NCBI RefSeq assembly: GCF_001641335.1
Contig: NZ_LVEM01000002.1
Span: forward strand, 62,001-126,000
Direction of reading: 5' to 3'
Source of the DNA: Bradyrhizobium stylosanthis
Lineage (GTDB): Bacteria > Pseudomonadota > Alphaproteobacteria > Rhizobiales > Xanthobacteraceae
Length of the DNA: 64,000 nt
Part shown: piece after piece, positions 20,418 to 31,328 of the stretch
Position numbering within the stretch: position 1 is the stretch's first letter
How the letters are laid out: each line of letters opens with the position of its first letter
The notes under the pieces: generated by a model
The model's database searches: none
What the model was told of the DNA's origin: nothing
Seen by the model: the letters and a program-made list of their open reading frames with translations, nothing else
Program-made: the position numbers and the translations under genes

Positions 20418-21059
20418 TCAACGCCGCTGCTCGGTTATCGTGCCAAGGAATGCCTCCACCGTGGGCATGATGTTGCCGACGATGATGTCGACGCCCGCCG
20501 CGGTCGGATGGATGCCGTCGGCCTGGTTGAGCTTGGCGTCGGCGGCAACGCCCTCGAGGAAGAACGGATAGAGCGGCACGTCAAATGTCTTCGCCAGATC
20601 CGGATAAATCGAATTGAAGCGCGCCGCGTAATCGGCGCCGTAATTCGGCGGCGCCACCATGCCGCACAGCATCACCGGAATCTTGCGCGCCTTGAGACGC
20701 TGGACGATGTCGGTGAGCGCGGTGCGCGTCAGGGCGGGATCGATGCCGCGCAGCGCGTCGTTGGCGCCGAGCTCGACGATGACGCCACCGGTTCCGTCGG
20801 GCACCGACCAGTCGAGCCGGTCGCGGCCGCCGGAGGAGGTGTCGCCGGACACCCCGGCGTTGGTCATGTCGACCGCTATGCCTTTGGCTTGCAAGGCTTT
20901 TTGGAGCTTTGTGGGGAACGCATCCTGGGCCGGGAGGCCAAGGCCGGCGCTCAAGGAATCGCCGAGGACGACAAGCTTCAGCGGTTTTGTCGCTTCCGCC
21001 CAAGCCGGGTTCGCAAGCGTCATCAAAGCGAGCATCAACACGGCTATGTGCATGAACAT
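20418..21059 (-). CDS. tesA: Arylesterase / lysophospholipase, TesA-like SGNH hydrolase
   Basis: A 213-residue exported SGNH hydrolase. The ATG at 21059 gives a clear signal peptide (MHIAVLMLALMTLANPAWA), then the Ser block VVLGDSLSAGLGL, the Gly block NAGVSGDTSSGG, the Asn block ELGANDALRG and the catalytic DGIHPTAAG. It acts in the periplasm on esters or lysophospholipids. It is divergent from the ybbA-ybbP-type exporter, reproducing the conserved tesA/ybbA/ybbP neighbourhood of E. coli. Confidence 0.93.
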   Translation of the reverse strand: MFMHIAVLMLALMTLANPAWAEATKPLKLVVLGDSLSAGLGLPAQDAFPTKLQKALQAKGIAVDMTNAGVSGDTSSGGRDRLDWSVPDGTGGVIVELGANDALRGIDPALTRTALTDIVQRLKARKIPVMLCGMVAPPNYGADYAARFNSIYPDLAKTFDVPLYPFFLEGVAADAKLNQADGIHPTAAGVDIIVGNIMPTVEAFLGTITEQRR

Positions 21060-21108
21060 TCCGTAACGCCTCTCGACCGCGCCATCGGACTTGCCATATG
21101 ACCGGACC

Positions 21109-21828
21109 ATGGACACTCGCATCGAACCCTCTTCCCTCGCCGCTGCCGCGGACACCATTGCCATCTCCAACGTCAATCTCTCATTGGGCACGGGTGCGGC
21201 ACGCGTTCACATCCTCAAGGATATCAGCCTGCGCGTCGCCTCGGGCGAGACGATCGGCCTGATCGGCCCGTCAGGCTCGGGCAAATCCACGCTGCTGATG
21301 GTGATGGCGGGGCTGGAGCGTCCTGATAGCGGAGAGGTGGTGGTATCGGGCACGCCTTTCAATGCCCTCGACGAGGATGCGCTCGCGCGCTTCCGCGGCC
21401 GCCAGGTCGGCATCGTCTTCCAGTCCTTCCATCTGATCCCGACCATGACGGCGCTGGAGAACGTCGCCGTGCCGCTCGAGCTCGCCGGCAATCCCGACGC
21501 CGCAAAGCGCGCGGCGCAGGAGCTGCACTCCGTCGGCCTCGGTGATCGCCTGCATCATTATCCGACGCAGCTCTCCGGCGGCGAGCAGCAGCGCGTCGCG
21601 CTCGCGCGCGCGCTGGCGCCCGATCCCGCGATCCTCGTCGCCGACGAGCCGACCGGCAATCTCGACGAGGCCACCGGAAAGCAGATCGTCGACCTGCTCT
21701 TCACCAAGCATGCCGAACGCGGCATGACGCTGGTGCTGGTGACGCACGATTCCTCGCTCGCGCATCGCTGCGATCGCGTCATCCGCCTGCGCTCCGGGCG
21801 CATCGACACGCAGACCGCGCCGGCATGA
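21109..21828 (+). CDS. ybbA: ABC transporter ATP-binding protein (YbbA type)
   Basis: A 239-residue LolD/MacB-like ATPase. Walker [14 protein letters not shown]-loop [16 protein letters not shown], signature [14 protein letters not shown] and Walker [14 protein letters not shown] are complete. The ATG at 21109 is preferred over an in-frame TTG at 21091. Its stop overlaps the ATG of the permease gene (ATGA at 21825-21828). It energises the next protein. Confidence 0.93.
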   Translation: MDTRIEPSSLAAAADTIAISNVNLSLGTGAARVHILKDISLRVASGETIGLIGPSGSGKSTLLMVMAGLERPDSGEVVVSGTPFNALDEDALARFRGRQVGIVFQSFHLIPTMTALENVAVPLELAGNPDAAKRAAQELHSVGLGDRLHHYPTQLSGGEQQRVALARALAPDPAILVADEPTGNLDEATGKQIVDLLFTKHAERGMTLVLVTHDSSLAHRCDRVIRLRSGRIDTQTAPA

Positions 21829-24395
21829 GCGCCGCTAGCGAACCCTTCGCGAGGCCGAGCGCCGTCGCGCTGTCGCTGCGCTATGCCTTGCGCGAATTGC
21901 GCGGGGGCTTGCGCGGCTTCTATGTCTTCATCGCCTGCATCGCGCTCGGCGTGATGGCGATCGCCGGCGTCGGCTCGGTCTCGGCGAGCCTGTCCGACGG
22001 CCTCGCCCGCGAGGGCGGCACGCTGCTCGGCGGCGACGTCTCGTTCGTGCTGTTCCAGCGCGAGGCCAAGCCTGACGAGGTCGCGTTCCTGCGCTCGCGC
22101 GGCACGGTCTCGACCGCCGCCACGCTGCGCGGCATGGCGCGTTCGGCCGACGGCCAGCTCGCGCTGGTCGAGATGAAGGCCGTCGACGACACCTATCCGA
22201 TGCTGGGCCAGCTGACGCTTGCGCCGCCCATGCCGATGTCCGATCTGCTCGCGATGCGCGACGGCGCATTCGGCGCCGCCGCCGATCCGACGCTGCTCGC
22301 ACGGCTCTCGCTCAAGACCGGCGACCGCGTCACCATCGGCAGCGCAACCTTCCAGATCCGCGCCACTGTCGAAGCCGAGCCCGACAAGCTCGCCGGCGGC
22401 ATCGGCTTCGGCCCCCGCTTCCTGATCAGCGAGGCCGGCCTGAAGGCCACCGGGCTGATCCAGCCCGGCAGCCTGGTGCGCTGGGTGTACCGGGTGAAGC
22501 TGCCCGATACCGCCAACAGCGAGCGCGCCACCGAGACCTTCATCGCGGACGCGCGCAATGCCGCGCCGCAGGCCGGCTGGGAGATCCGCAGCCGCTCCAA
22601 TGCCTCGCCGCAGCTCGAGCGCAACATCAATCGCTTCACGCAGTTCCTGACGCTGGTCGGCCTCGCCGCGCTGCTGGTCGGCGGCGTCGGCGTTGCCAAT
22701 GCCGTCAAGAGCCACATCGACCGCAAGCTCGAAGTGATCGCGGCGTTCAAGGCCGTCGGCGCAACGGGGCGCGACGTGTTCGGGATCTATCTGGCGCAGG
22801 TCGTCCTGCTCGCGGCGATCGGCTCGGTGATCGGCCTTGCGCTCGGCGCCGCCATGCCGTTCGCCATCGTCGGGCTGTTCGGCAAGCTGCTGCCGCTGCC
22901 GGTGGTGCCCGCGGTGCATGCCGACGAGCTCGCGCTGTCCTTCGTCTACGGCCTGCTCACCGCGCTCGCCTTCGGCCTGTGGCCGCTCGCCCGCGTGCAC
23001 GACGTGCCGGTGGCCGCGCTGTTCCGCGACACCATCAGCTCCGAATGGCACCGGCCGCGCGCGAGCTATCTCGTGTTCATGGCGGTCGTGATCGCGCTGC
23101 TCATCGCGGTCGTGATCGGGCTCTCCTTCGACAAGCGCATCGCCGCGGTGTTCGTGGCCTCCTCCGTCGTCGTGTTCGCCCTGCTCCGCGGCATCGCCGC
23201 CCTACTGATGACGATCGCACGCCGGCTGCCGCGGACCCGGCTGCCGATGCTGCGGCTGGCGATCGCCAACATCCACCGGCCGGGCGCGCTGACGCCGTCG
23301 GTGGTGCTGTCGCTGGGTCTCGGGCTCGCCGTGCTCGTCACCATCACCCAGATCGACGGCAATCTGCGGCGGCAGTTCCTCGCCGCCCTGCCCGACCGCG
23401 CCCCCTCGTTCTTCTTCATCGACATCCCAAGCACCCAGGCCGAGCAGTTCGACGGCTATCTGCAAAAGATCGCGCCCGGCGCCAAGGTCGAGGACGTGCC
23501 GATGCTGCGCGGCCGCATCGTCGCCGCACGCGGGGTCCGCGCCGAGGAGCTCAAGCCCACTACGGATTCCGAATGGGTGCTGCAGAGCGACCGCGGCCTG
23601 ACCTACACGGCCGAGATGCCGAAGGGGTCCAAGGTGGTCGAGGGCGAGTGGTGGAGCGCGGACTATTCCGGTCCGCCGCTGGTCTCGATGGAGAAGAAGA
23701 TCGCCGACGGGCTCGGCCTCAAGCTCGGCGACGAGGTCGTGGTCAACGTGCTCGGCCGCGACATCCCGGCGAAGATCAGCAATCTGCGCAACATCGACTG
23801 GCAGGGGATGGGCATCAATTTCGTCCTGGTGTTCTCGCCCAATGCCTTCAAGGGCGCCCCCCACACCCACATCGCGACGCTGACCGAGGCCGGCGGCGAT
23901 GCCGCGGGCGACGGCAAGATCATCAAGCAGGTGGCCGACGCCTACCCCATGGTGACCAGCGTGCGGGTGCGCGAGGTGATGGAGACGGTCGGCTCGGTCG
24001 TGACAAACCTGGCGCTGGCGATCCGCGGCGCCAGCGCGGTGACCCTGATATCGGCGATCCTGGTGCTGGGCGGGGCGCTGGCCGCCGGCCACCGTCACCG
24101 GGTCTACGATGCGGTGATCCTCAAGACTCTGGGCGCGACGCGGCTGCGGCTGCTCGGCGCCTATGCGCTCGAATACCTCCTGATCGGGCTTGCCACCGCG
24201 GTGTTCGGCGTGATCGCCGGCAGCGTCGCCGCCTGGATGATCGTGACGCGGCTGATGACGCTCAGCTTCGTCTGGCAGGCGGGCAGCGCGGCGGGCGTTG
24301 TGGCGGCCGCCCTGGTCGTCACCGTCGGGCTCGGGCTCGCGGGAACGCTGCTGGCATTGAACAAAAAGCCCGCTACCGTGTTGCGCAATTTGTGA
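21825..24395 (+). CDS. ybbP: FtsX-like ABC transporter permease (YbbP type)
   Basis: An 856-residue permease with two FtsX domains and about ten membrane helices: one near residue 30 (GFYVFIACIALGVMAIAG), large periplasmic loops, a bundle near residues 280-480 and a C-terminal bundle near 745-850. No lipoprotein-carrier motif is seen. With the preceding ATPase and the divergent TesA it forms the conserved YbbAP-TesA group, inferred to handle hydrophobic or lipid-linked compounds in the envelope. Confidence 0.92.
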   Translation: MSAASEPFARPSAVALSLRYALRELRGGLRGFYVFIACIALGVMAIAGVGSVSASLSDGLAREGGTLLGGDVSFVLFQREAKPDEVAFLRSRGTVSTAATLRGMARSADGQLALVEMKAVDDTYPMLGQLTLAPPMPMSDLLAMRDGAFGAAADPTLLARLSLKTGDRVTIGSATFQIRATVEAEPDKLAGGIGFGPRFLISEAGLKATGLIQPGSLVRWVYRVKLPDTANSERATETFIADARNAAPQAGWEIRSRSNASPQLERNINRFTQFLTLVGLAALLVGGVGVANAVKSHIDRKLEVIAAFKAVGATGRDVFGIYLAQVVLLAAIGSVIGLALGAAMPFAIVGLFGKLLPLPVVPAVHADELALSFVYGLLTALAFGLWPLARVHDVPVAALFRDTISSEWHRPRASYLVFMAVVIALLIAVVIGLSFDKRIAAVFVASSVVVFALLRGIAALLMTIARRLPRTRLPMLRLAIANIHRPGALTPSVVLSLGLGLAVLVTITQIDGNLRRQFLAALPDRAPSFFFIDIPSTQAEQFDGYLQKIAPGAKVEDVPMLRGRIVAARGVRAEELKPTTDSEWVLQSDRGLTYTAEMPKGSKVVEGEWWSADYSGPPLVSMEKKIADGLGLKLGDEVVVNVLGRDIPAKISNLRNIDWQGMGINFVLVFSPNAFKGAPHTHIATLTEAGGDAAGDGKIIKQVADAYPMVTSVRVREVMETVGSVVTNLALAIRGASAVTLISAILVLGGALAAGHRHRVYDAVILKTLGATRLRLLGAYALEYLLIGLATAVFGVIAGSVAAWMIVTRLMTLSFVWQAGSAAGVVAAALVVTVGLGLAGTLLALNKKPATVLRNL

Positions 24396-24539
24396 CAAAA
24401 GGTAGCGGCGGGCGGCGCAGGAGCGAAATCGCACGATTCCTGCGATTAACCACGACCGCTCGTCTGGATTGTGGGCGAGGGCGACATTCAGCCGCGCGTG
24501 GACGGTTGCAGCGAATGTGTTAGTTTCCCACATATCGAA

Positions 24540-24665
24540 TGGGTTCGGAGCCCCGATTGTTAGCCAAAATTTAGTCGGCAGGCATCGGTATCCGAGATAG
24601 AATTTGACGTACCGGCGGCGTGGCGACCCTCATGCCGGACCGGACCAACCAACGGGATTTCGACC
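24540..24665 (+). ncRNA. Probable ybhL leader RNA
   Basis: The 126 bases directly before the Bax-inhibitor-1 gene contain a compact hairpin at 24612-24643 (outer CCGG/CCGG, inner GGCGT/ATGCC around a GGCGACCCTC loop), ending about 20 bases before the ATG. A structured element called the ybhL leader is known upstream of ybhL homologues in alphaproteobacteria. I assign it by position, gene identity and hairpin, without a covariance search; the outer limits are approximate. Confidence 0.5.
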
Positions 24666-25457
24666 ATGTCGGACCTAGACCGTAACTACGCTTCTCCTTT
24701 CGGCAGGGCCGCCGGGCGTGTCGACGCCGCGACGGTCGATGCCGGCCTGCGCGCCTATATGCTGCGCATCTACAATTACATGAGCATCGGCCTGGCCATC
24801 ACCGGCCTTGCCGCGCTCGGTGTCTACATGGCTGCCGTGACTGACGTCCCGACCGCGGACGCCGTTCGCGTCGGCAAGATCTTCCTGACGCCGTTCGGCT
24901 ACGCGATGTTCGTCAGCCCCCTGAAGTGGCTGTTCATGCTCGCGCCGCTCGCGATGGTGTTCGTGATCTCGGCGGGTATCAACCGTCTCGCTCCCTCGAC
25001 CGCCCAAATCCTGTTCTGGGTGTTCGCGGCGCTAATGGGTATCTCGCTGTCGTCGATCTTCCTGGTGTTCACCCACACCTCGATCGTGCGGGTGTTCTTC
25101 ATCACCGCGGCGACGTTCGGTGCGTTGAGCCTCTACGGCTACACCACCAAGCGTGACCTGACCGGCATGGGCTCGTTCCTGTTCATGGGCCTGATCGGCA
25201 TCATCATCGCGAGCCTGGTCAACCTGTTCCTGGCGAGCTCGATGCTGCAGTTCATCGTGTCGGTGGTCGGCGTGCTGGTGTTCGCGGGCCTCACCGCCTG
25301 GGATACGCAGCGCCTGAAGAACGATTACATCTACGGCTACGCTTCGGCCGGCGGTGAAATCGCAGAGCGTGCAGCCATCACCGGCGCGCTGTCGCTGTAC
25401 CTGAACTTCATCAACCTGTTCACGCTGCTCCTGCAGCTCCTCGGCCAGCGCGATTAA
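24666..25457 (+). CDS. Bax inhibitor-1 / YccA-YbhL family membrane protein
   Basis: A 263-residue protein with seven membrane helices from about residue 38 to the C-terminus, after a polar N-terminus (MSDLDRNYASPFG). The conserved AWDTQRLKNDY segment (near residue 212) and the C-terminal LYLNFINLFTLLLQLLG are hallmarks of the BI-1 family, whose studied members are pH-sensitive calcium leak channels. It is monocistronic, with its own leader and terminator. Confidence 0.93.
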   Translation: MSDLDRNYASPFGRAAGRVDAATVDAGLRAYMLRIYNYMSIGLAITGLAALGVYMAAVTDVPTADAVRVGKIFLTPFGYAMFVSPLKWLFMLAPLAMVFVISAGINRLAPSTAQILFWVFAALMGISLSSIFLVFTHTSIVRVFFITAATFGALSLYGYTTKRDLTGMGSFLFMGLIGIIIASLVNLFLASSMLQFIVSVVGVLVFAGLTAWDTQRLKNDYIYGYASAGGEIAERAAITGALSLYLNFINLFTLLLQLLGQRD

Positions 25458-25481
25458 GCGATCGACGAGAGAACGGACACG

Positions 25482-25508
25482 AACCCCGGCCGAGAGGCCG
25501 GGGTTTTT
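25482..25508 (+). terminator. Rho-independent terminator after the BI-1 gene
   Basis: A stem AACCCCGGCC/GGCCGGGGTT with a short loop is followed by TTTTTGTTT. Confidence 0.88.
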
Positions 25509-25533
25509 GTTTGGGGCGGTGGGGACGTGCTCC

Positions 25534-25617
25534 CGTAGCCCGCGAAGCGTAATCCGGGACAATCGAGCCCGCGGATGCACCTGCCCCCGGATTTCGCTGC
25601 GCTTCATCCGGGCTACG
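25534..25617. repeat. Palindromic intergenic repeat (CGTAGCCCGCGAAGCG type)
   Basis: Arms CGTAGCCCGCGAAGCGTAAT and CGCTTCATCCGGGCTACG, with an inner CCGGGAC/CCCCCGG pairing. It is a single copy in this window. Frames reading MKRSEIRG-like peptides across it are repeat-derived, not genes. Confidence 0.75.
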
Positions 25618-25634
25618 CGGGCAATTCGATAGTC

Positions 25635-25680
25635 CCTCCGCGGACGCATTTCTGGATTGCTTCGCTGCGCTCGCAATGAC
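25635..25680. repeat. Half copy of the GTCATTGCGAGGAGCG repeat
   Basis: It matches the right half of 1888-1971: CCTCCGCGGA, then TCTGGATTGCTTCGCTGCGC and CTCGCAATGAC. The left arm is missing, so it is a truncated element next to the repeat at 25534. Confidence 0.75.
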
Positions 25681-25737
25681 GATGGGGAAGCACCGTTGCC
25701 TCTTCCGGCGAGCGCGGGAACGCCCTAATCTTCCCCC

Positions 25738-26268
25738 ATGACCACACCTGACATCAGGCCCACGACCGAGGCCGACCTTCCCGCCATCACCGCCATCTAC
25801 CAGCAGGCCGTCCGCGAGGGCACCGCGACGTTCGAGCTGGATCCACCCGACCTCGCCGAAATGACGCGCCGCTACCGCGCGCTGGTGGACGGCGGCTATC
25901 CCTATTTCGTCGCGATCCTCGACGGGCGCGTGGCCGGCTATGCCTATGCCGGCGCCTACCGGCCGCGGCCCGCCTATCGCTTCACGGTCGAGAACTCGAT
26001 CTATCTCGACCCGTCGTTCCATCGTCGCGGCATCGGCTCCTTGCTGCTGGACCGGCTGGTCACCGAATGCGAGGCGCGCGGCTTCCGCCAGATGATCGCC
26101 GTGATCGGCGATTCCGCCAATGCCGGCTCGATCGGCGTCCACACCAGGGGCGGCTTCAAGATGATCGGCACGCATCCCAATGTCGGGCTGAAATTCGGCC
26201 GCTGGCTGGACACGGTGATGATGCAGCGCGACCTCGGCGAGGGCGCGAAGACGGTGCCGGCGAAGTAG
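25738..26268 (+). CDS. GNAT family N-acetyltransferase (phosphinothricin acetyltransferase-like)
   Basis: A 176-residue acetyltransferase that uses acetyl-CoA. The acetyl-CoA loop HRRGIGSLLLDRL follows SIYLDPSF; GTATFELDPP and GFKMIGTHPNVGLKFGRW match the Pat/Bar-like subgroup acting on small amino compounds such as phosphinothricin or methionine sulfone. The natural substrate cannot be read from sequence. It stands alone between repeats. Confidence 0.88.
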   Translation: MTTPDIRPTTEADLPAITAIYQQAVREGTATFELDPPDLAEMTRRYRALVDGGYPYFVAILDGRVAGYAYAGAYRPRPAYRFTVENSIYLDPSFHRRGIGSLLLDRLVTECEARGFRQMIAVIGDSANAGSIGVHTRGGFKMIGTHPNVGLKFGRWLDTVMMQRDLGEGAKTVPAK

Positions 26269-26286
26269 GCCCCGCGAGGGGATCCT

Positions 26287-26373
26287 GTAGGATGGCCAGA
26301 GCGCAGCGAAACCCATCAAGCCTTGTCTGAGCGTCCGAAGGCGATGGGTTTCGCTGCGCTCTACCCATCCTAC
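26287..26373. repeat. Palindromic intergenic repeat (GTAGGATGGCCAGAGCG type)
   Basis: Arms GTAGGATGG.CAGAGCGCAGCG and CGCTGCGCTCTACCCATCCTAC, with inner AAACCCATC/GATGGGTTT. It lies between two convergent genes. Confidence 0.8.
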
Positions 26374-26389
26374 GGCACCAGTCGTGCGG

Positions 26390-26761
26390 TTAGACCACCG
26401 CCAGCTTGCGGTCGATCGCCAGCAGCACGCGCTCGAGCTCGTGGCCGCGGCGCAGGATCAGGCCGGTCGCCGAGATCACGCTGTACATGCCCTGCTTGCG
26501 CGCGAGGCGCGGGTCCTTCTCGATGCGATAGATCGGAACTTCCGAGGCGCGGCGATAGACCGAAAACACTGCCCGGTCCCTCAGGAAGTCGATGGCATAG
26601 TCGCGCCACTCGCCGTCGGCCACCATGCGGCCGTAGAGATTGAGAATGCGGTGCAGCTCGAGCCGGTTGAACGTCACCCGGTTCGCCTGCGCGCTCGCAG
26701 CGGCGGGATGCGCCGCCGCGCGCTGCCCGCTCGGATCAGCATCCTCCGACGTCAGACTCAT
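26390..26761 (-). CDS. DUF2794 protein
   Basis: A 123-residue cytoplasmic protein. After an Ala-rich, disordered-looking N-terminus (about 28 residues), the conserved core reads FNRLELHRILNLYGRMVADGEWRDYAID and continues with YRRASEVPIYRIEKDP and GLILRRGHELERVLL. This matches DUF2794, a family conserved in Rhizobiales without known function. Confidence 0.85.
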   Translation of the reverse strand: MSLTSEDADPSGQRAAAHPAAASAQANRVTFNRLELHRILNLYGRMVADGEWRDYAIDFLRDRAVFSVYRRASEVPIYRIEKDPRLARKQGMYSVISATGLILRRGHELERVLLAIDRKLAVV

Positions 26762-27019
26762 GGGAAGCGCTCCTCATCGCACAGCACGACCCGCGTCCGC
26801 GAAGACCGTCCCCGGAACGGCGGATCATGACACTTGCATGATTGCGCCAACCGTTCCCCGCCGCAAGGCCCCTCGATGGAACTCGCCCACTCAACCCATG
26901 GAATCGGATGCGAATCACCCTACACGCAGGGGTGGAACTTCCTCGCGACGAAGCGTCACGGGATCGTGCTCAAGAATCTTAGTCTCGCCGCTTTTCCGCC
27001 AAGCGCCTGCCGCCCTGCA
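26762..27019. other. Intergenic region upstream of the candidate ncRNA
   Basis: About 260 bases that must carry the DUF2794 promoter (minus) and, if the ncRNA is real, its promoter (plus). I see no gene and no clear promoter. Frames of 60-170 codons crossing it have no domain and run through the following structured RNA and repeat. Confidence 0.5.
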
Positions 27020-27150
27020 TTGCGAAAAGACCTGTGTGCGTTGACCCGGTCCTTTCGGTTCCGGATTCCTCAGCCCCCAGCCCCCCGGGGTCGAACAGGA
27101 TCGGGTCTGTACGCGCGACAAGGAGGGCCAACGCGAGTTGGTCCTTTTTT
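27020..27150 (+). ncRNA. Candidate rod-shaped small RNA with terminator
   Basis: Plus-strand bases pair into a long interrupted hairpin: TGTGCGT with ACGCGCG, then ACCCG with CGGGT, GTCCT with AGGAT, TTCG with CGAA, and a GTTCC/GGGGT tip, spanning about 27034-27118. It is followed at once by a separate hairpin (GGCCAAC-GCGA-GTTGGTCC, 27125-27143) and TTTTTT, a good Rho-independent terminator. No start codon or coding frame fits. The shape recalls 6S-like RNAs, but I cannot match a known family. The 5' end is approximate. Confidence 0.45.
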
Positions 27151-27213
27151 GTTTGTGTCGGAGTGTTTCCGGCGCGACGCCCCTCTCTCCGAACATCCGC
27201 GCGAAGATTCTCA

Positions 27214-27328
27214 CCCCTCATCCCGAGGAGCCGCGAAGCGGCGTCTCAAAGGATCGAGGCCGAGCTGCGTCAGCGCACACGGGCCTGCATGGTTCGAGAC
27301 GGCGCTGACGCGCCTCCTCACCATGAGG
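27214..27328. repeat. Palindromic intergenic repeat (CCTCAT..TGAGGAGCCGCG family)
   Basis: Arms CCCCTCATCCCGAGGAGCCG and CGCGCCTCCTCACCATGAGG, with inner GGCGTCTC/GAGACGGC. Other members are at 35331-35433, 37134-37248 and 50412-50515. Confidence 0.75.
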
Positions 27329-27366
27329 AGTGAAAGTGAGTACGACGCTTGAGAGAGAAAATCGAA

Positions 27367-28146
27367 TCAGTGCAGCGAGGTGTACGCCGCACCTAACATC
27401 GGGCCCGGCTTGTCGCGGCTGCCGTCCTGGATGTAGACCACCGCGCCGTCGACGCCGTCGCGCGTGAGGTTCTCCAGGGGCACCGTCCAGCTTTCGGGAC
27501 GCCCGGTCCAGTCGCCGACCTTGAGCAGGTTGCGTACCACATTGTGATAGGTGATCTGCTGCCCGCGATTTTCGCCGCGGCTGATCGCGATCGGCACCGA
27601 CTTGGCGATGGAGCAGATCCAGACCTCGCCATGCGAGGCCCCCACCGGCTCCTTGCTCGCGGCCACCGACACGTTGATCTGCTTGCCCGAGAGCGACATC
27701 GTCACCGGCACGCTCATCACGCCGGTGCCCTTGTCGGTCTTGCCGATCGCGCTTTCGATGCCGGCGCGATCGCTGCCGATGACATGCGTCGAGCCGTTCA
27801 CCACGACCTGCGGCGTGTAGACCTCGCGGTCACCGCGCATGCGCGAATAGGCCCGCTGCCGTGCGGAGAAACGCGAATCCGCCAGCGTGTCCTTCCAGCC
27901 GAGATAGTCCCAATAATCGATCGGCATGCTCAGCGCGATGATCGAGGGATCGCTGGAGAGATCGCCGATGATCTTGTCGGCGGGCGGGCAGGACGAGCAG
28001 CCCTGCGAGGTAAACAATTCGACAACGGCGCGGGGATCGGCGTGGGCGGGACGGATGACGGCGACGATTGCGCAGATGCCGAGTGCTCCCGACCAGAGAG
28101 CGCCGGACCAACGTGAAATCAGATGAGAAGCCGTCATTGTCGTCAT
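27367..28146 (-). CDS. DUF1223 exported thioredoxin-fold protein
   Basis: A 259-residue protein with a signal peptide ending near residue 37 (VIRPAHA). The DUF1223 core begins VVELFTSQGCSSCPPADKI; the Cys pair CSSC sits where thioredoxin-like folds keep their redox site. YTPQVVVNGSTHVIGSD follows. Likely periplasmic; function unknown, a thiol-disulfide role is inference. The first Met (MTTMTASHL) is taken; an internal ATG three codons on is equally possible. It is downstream of acnA, after a hairpin. Confidence 0.85.
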   Translation of the reverse strand: MTTMTASHLISRWSGALWSGALGICAIVAVIRPAHADPRAVVELFTSQGCSSCPPADKIIGDLSSDPSIIALSMPIDYWDYLGWKDTLADSRFSARQRAYSRMRGDREVYTPQVVVNGSTHVIGSDRAGIESAIGKTDKGTGVMSVPVTMSLSGKQINVSVAASKEPVGASHGEVWICSIAKSVPIAISRGENRGQQITYHNVVRNLLKVGDWTGRPESWTVPLENLTRDGVDGAVVYIQDGSRDKPGPMLGAAYTSLH

Positions 28147-28288
28147 GTCGAACGCCGCACACCAAAGCTCGTGGAAGGGGGAATCTTATCGCCTGATCAT
28201 CACCGTAGTCTTACGGGGCGCGGCACGCTCAACCGTCCAGTGCGATTTTCCGCCGGACGGGCCCATCTGAATCATGCCGCAAACGCGC

Positions 28289-28316
28289 GAAGGCGGCCTT
28301 GTGATAGGCCGCCTTC
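28289..28316 (-). terminator. Hairpin downstream of acnA, probable terminator
   Basis: A 10-bp perfect stem, GAAGGCGGCC with GGCCGCCTTC, and a 7-base loop lie about 50 bp beyond the acnA stop. Read on the minus strand it lacks a strong T-run; on the plus strand GTTT follows. I assign it to acnA by position. Confidence 0.5.
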
Positions 28317-28366
28317 GTTTAACCTTCTACTCACGTCGCAGTGAGCCACCGTTCACAAATTCGCGC

Positions 28367-31087
<2,721 letters not shown>

Positions 31088-31110
31088 GTAGGAAATCCCA
31101 ATTGTTAGTT

Positions 31111-31126
31111 ATACCCGGCAGGGTAT
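31111..31126 (-). promoter_or_regulatory. Inverted repeat upstream of acnA (candidate operator)
   Basis: ATACCC-GGCA-GGGTAT is a perfect 6-bp inverted repeat with a 4-base spacer, 24 bases before the acnA start. On the minus strand it overlaps a TATAAC that could be a -10 box, a position typical for repression. It does not match the Irr or Fur consensus I know. Confidence 0.45.
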
Positions 31127-31328
31127 TTTAACACCGTCAGCATAGCAGGCTGGGTCGCTTGCAGGGGCAGGTTGAGTTGCTGCATCAAGTAGTTCCGGGC
31201 TTATAGAAGCTTTCTAACCGCGCCGCCACAGCCACAATCGTGCCGCAGCAATTGCCGAGCCAAAAATTCCCATGCGCTACCCCAAGATTTCCTGAGGCCT
31301 GGCTTTGAGCGGATTGGACCGAGCCAAG

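Noticed and set aside
25032..25676. 214-codon minus-strand frame across the BI-1 gene and repeats
   Set aside because: Antisense to a real gene and reads through two repeats (MKRSEIRG peptide).
27020..27150. Identity of the structured RNA as 6S or 4.5S RNA
   Set aside because: The rod shape fits loosely, but I could not find the conserved SRP tetraloop region or the 6S central bubble sequence, so no name is assigned.
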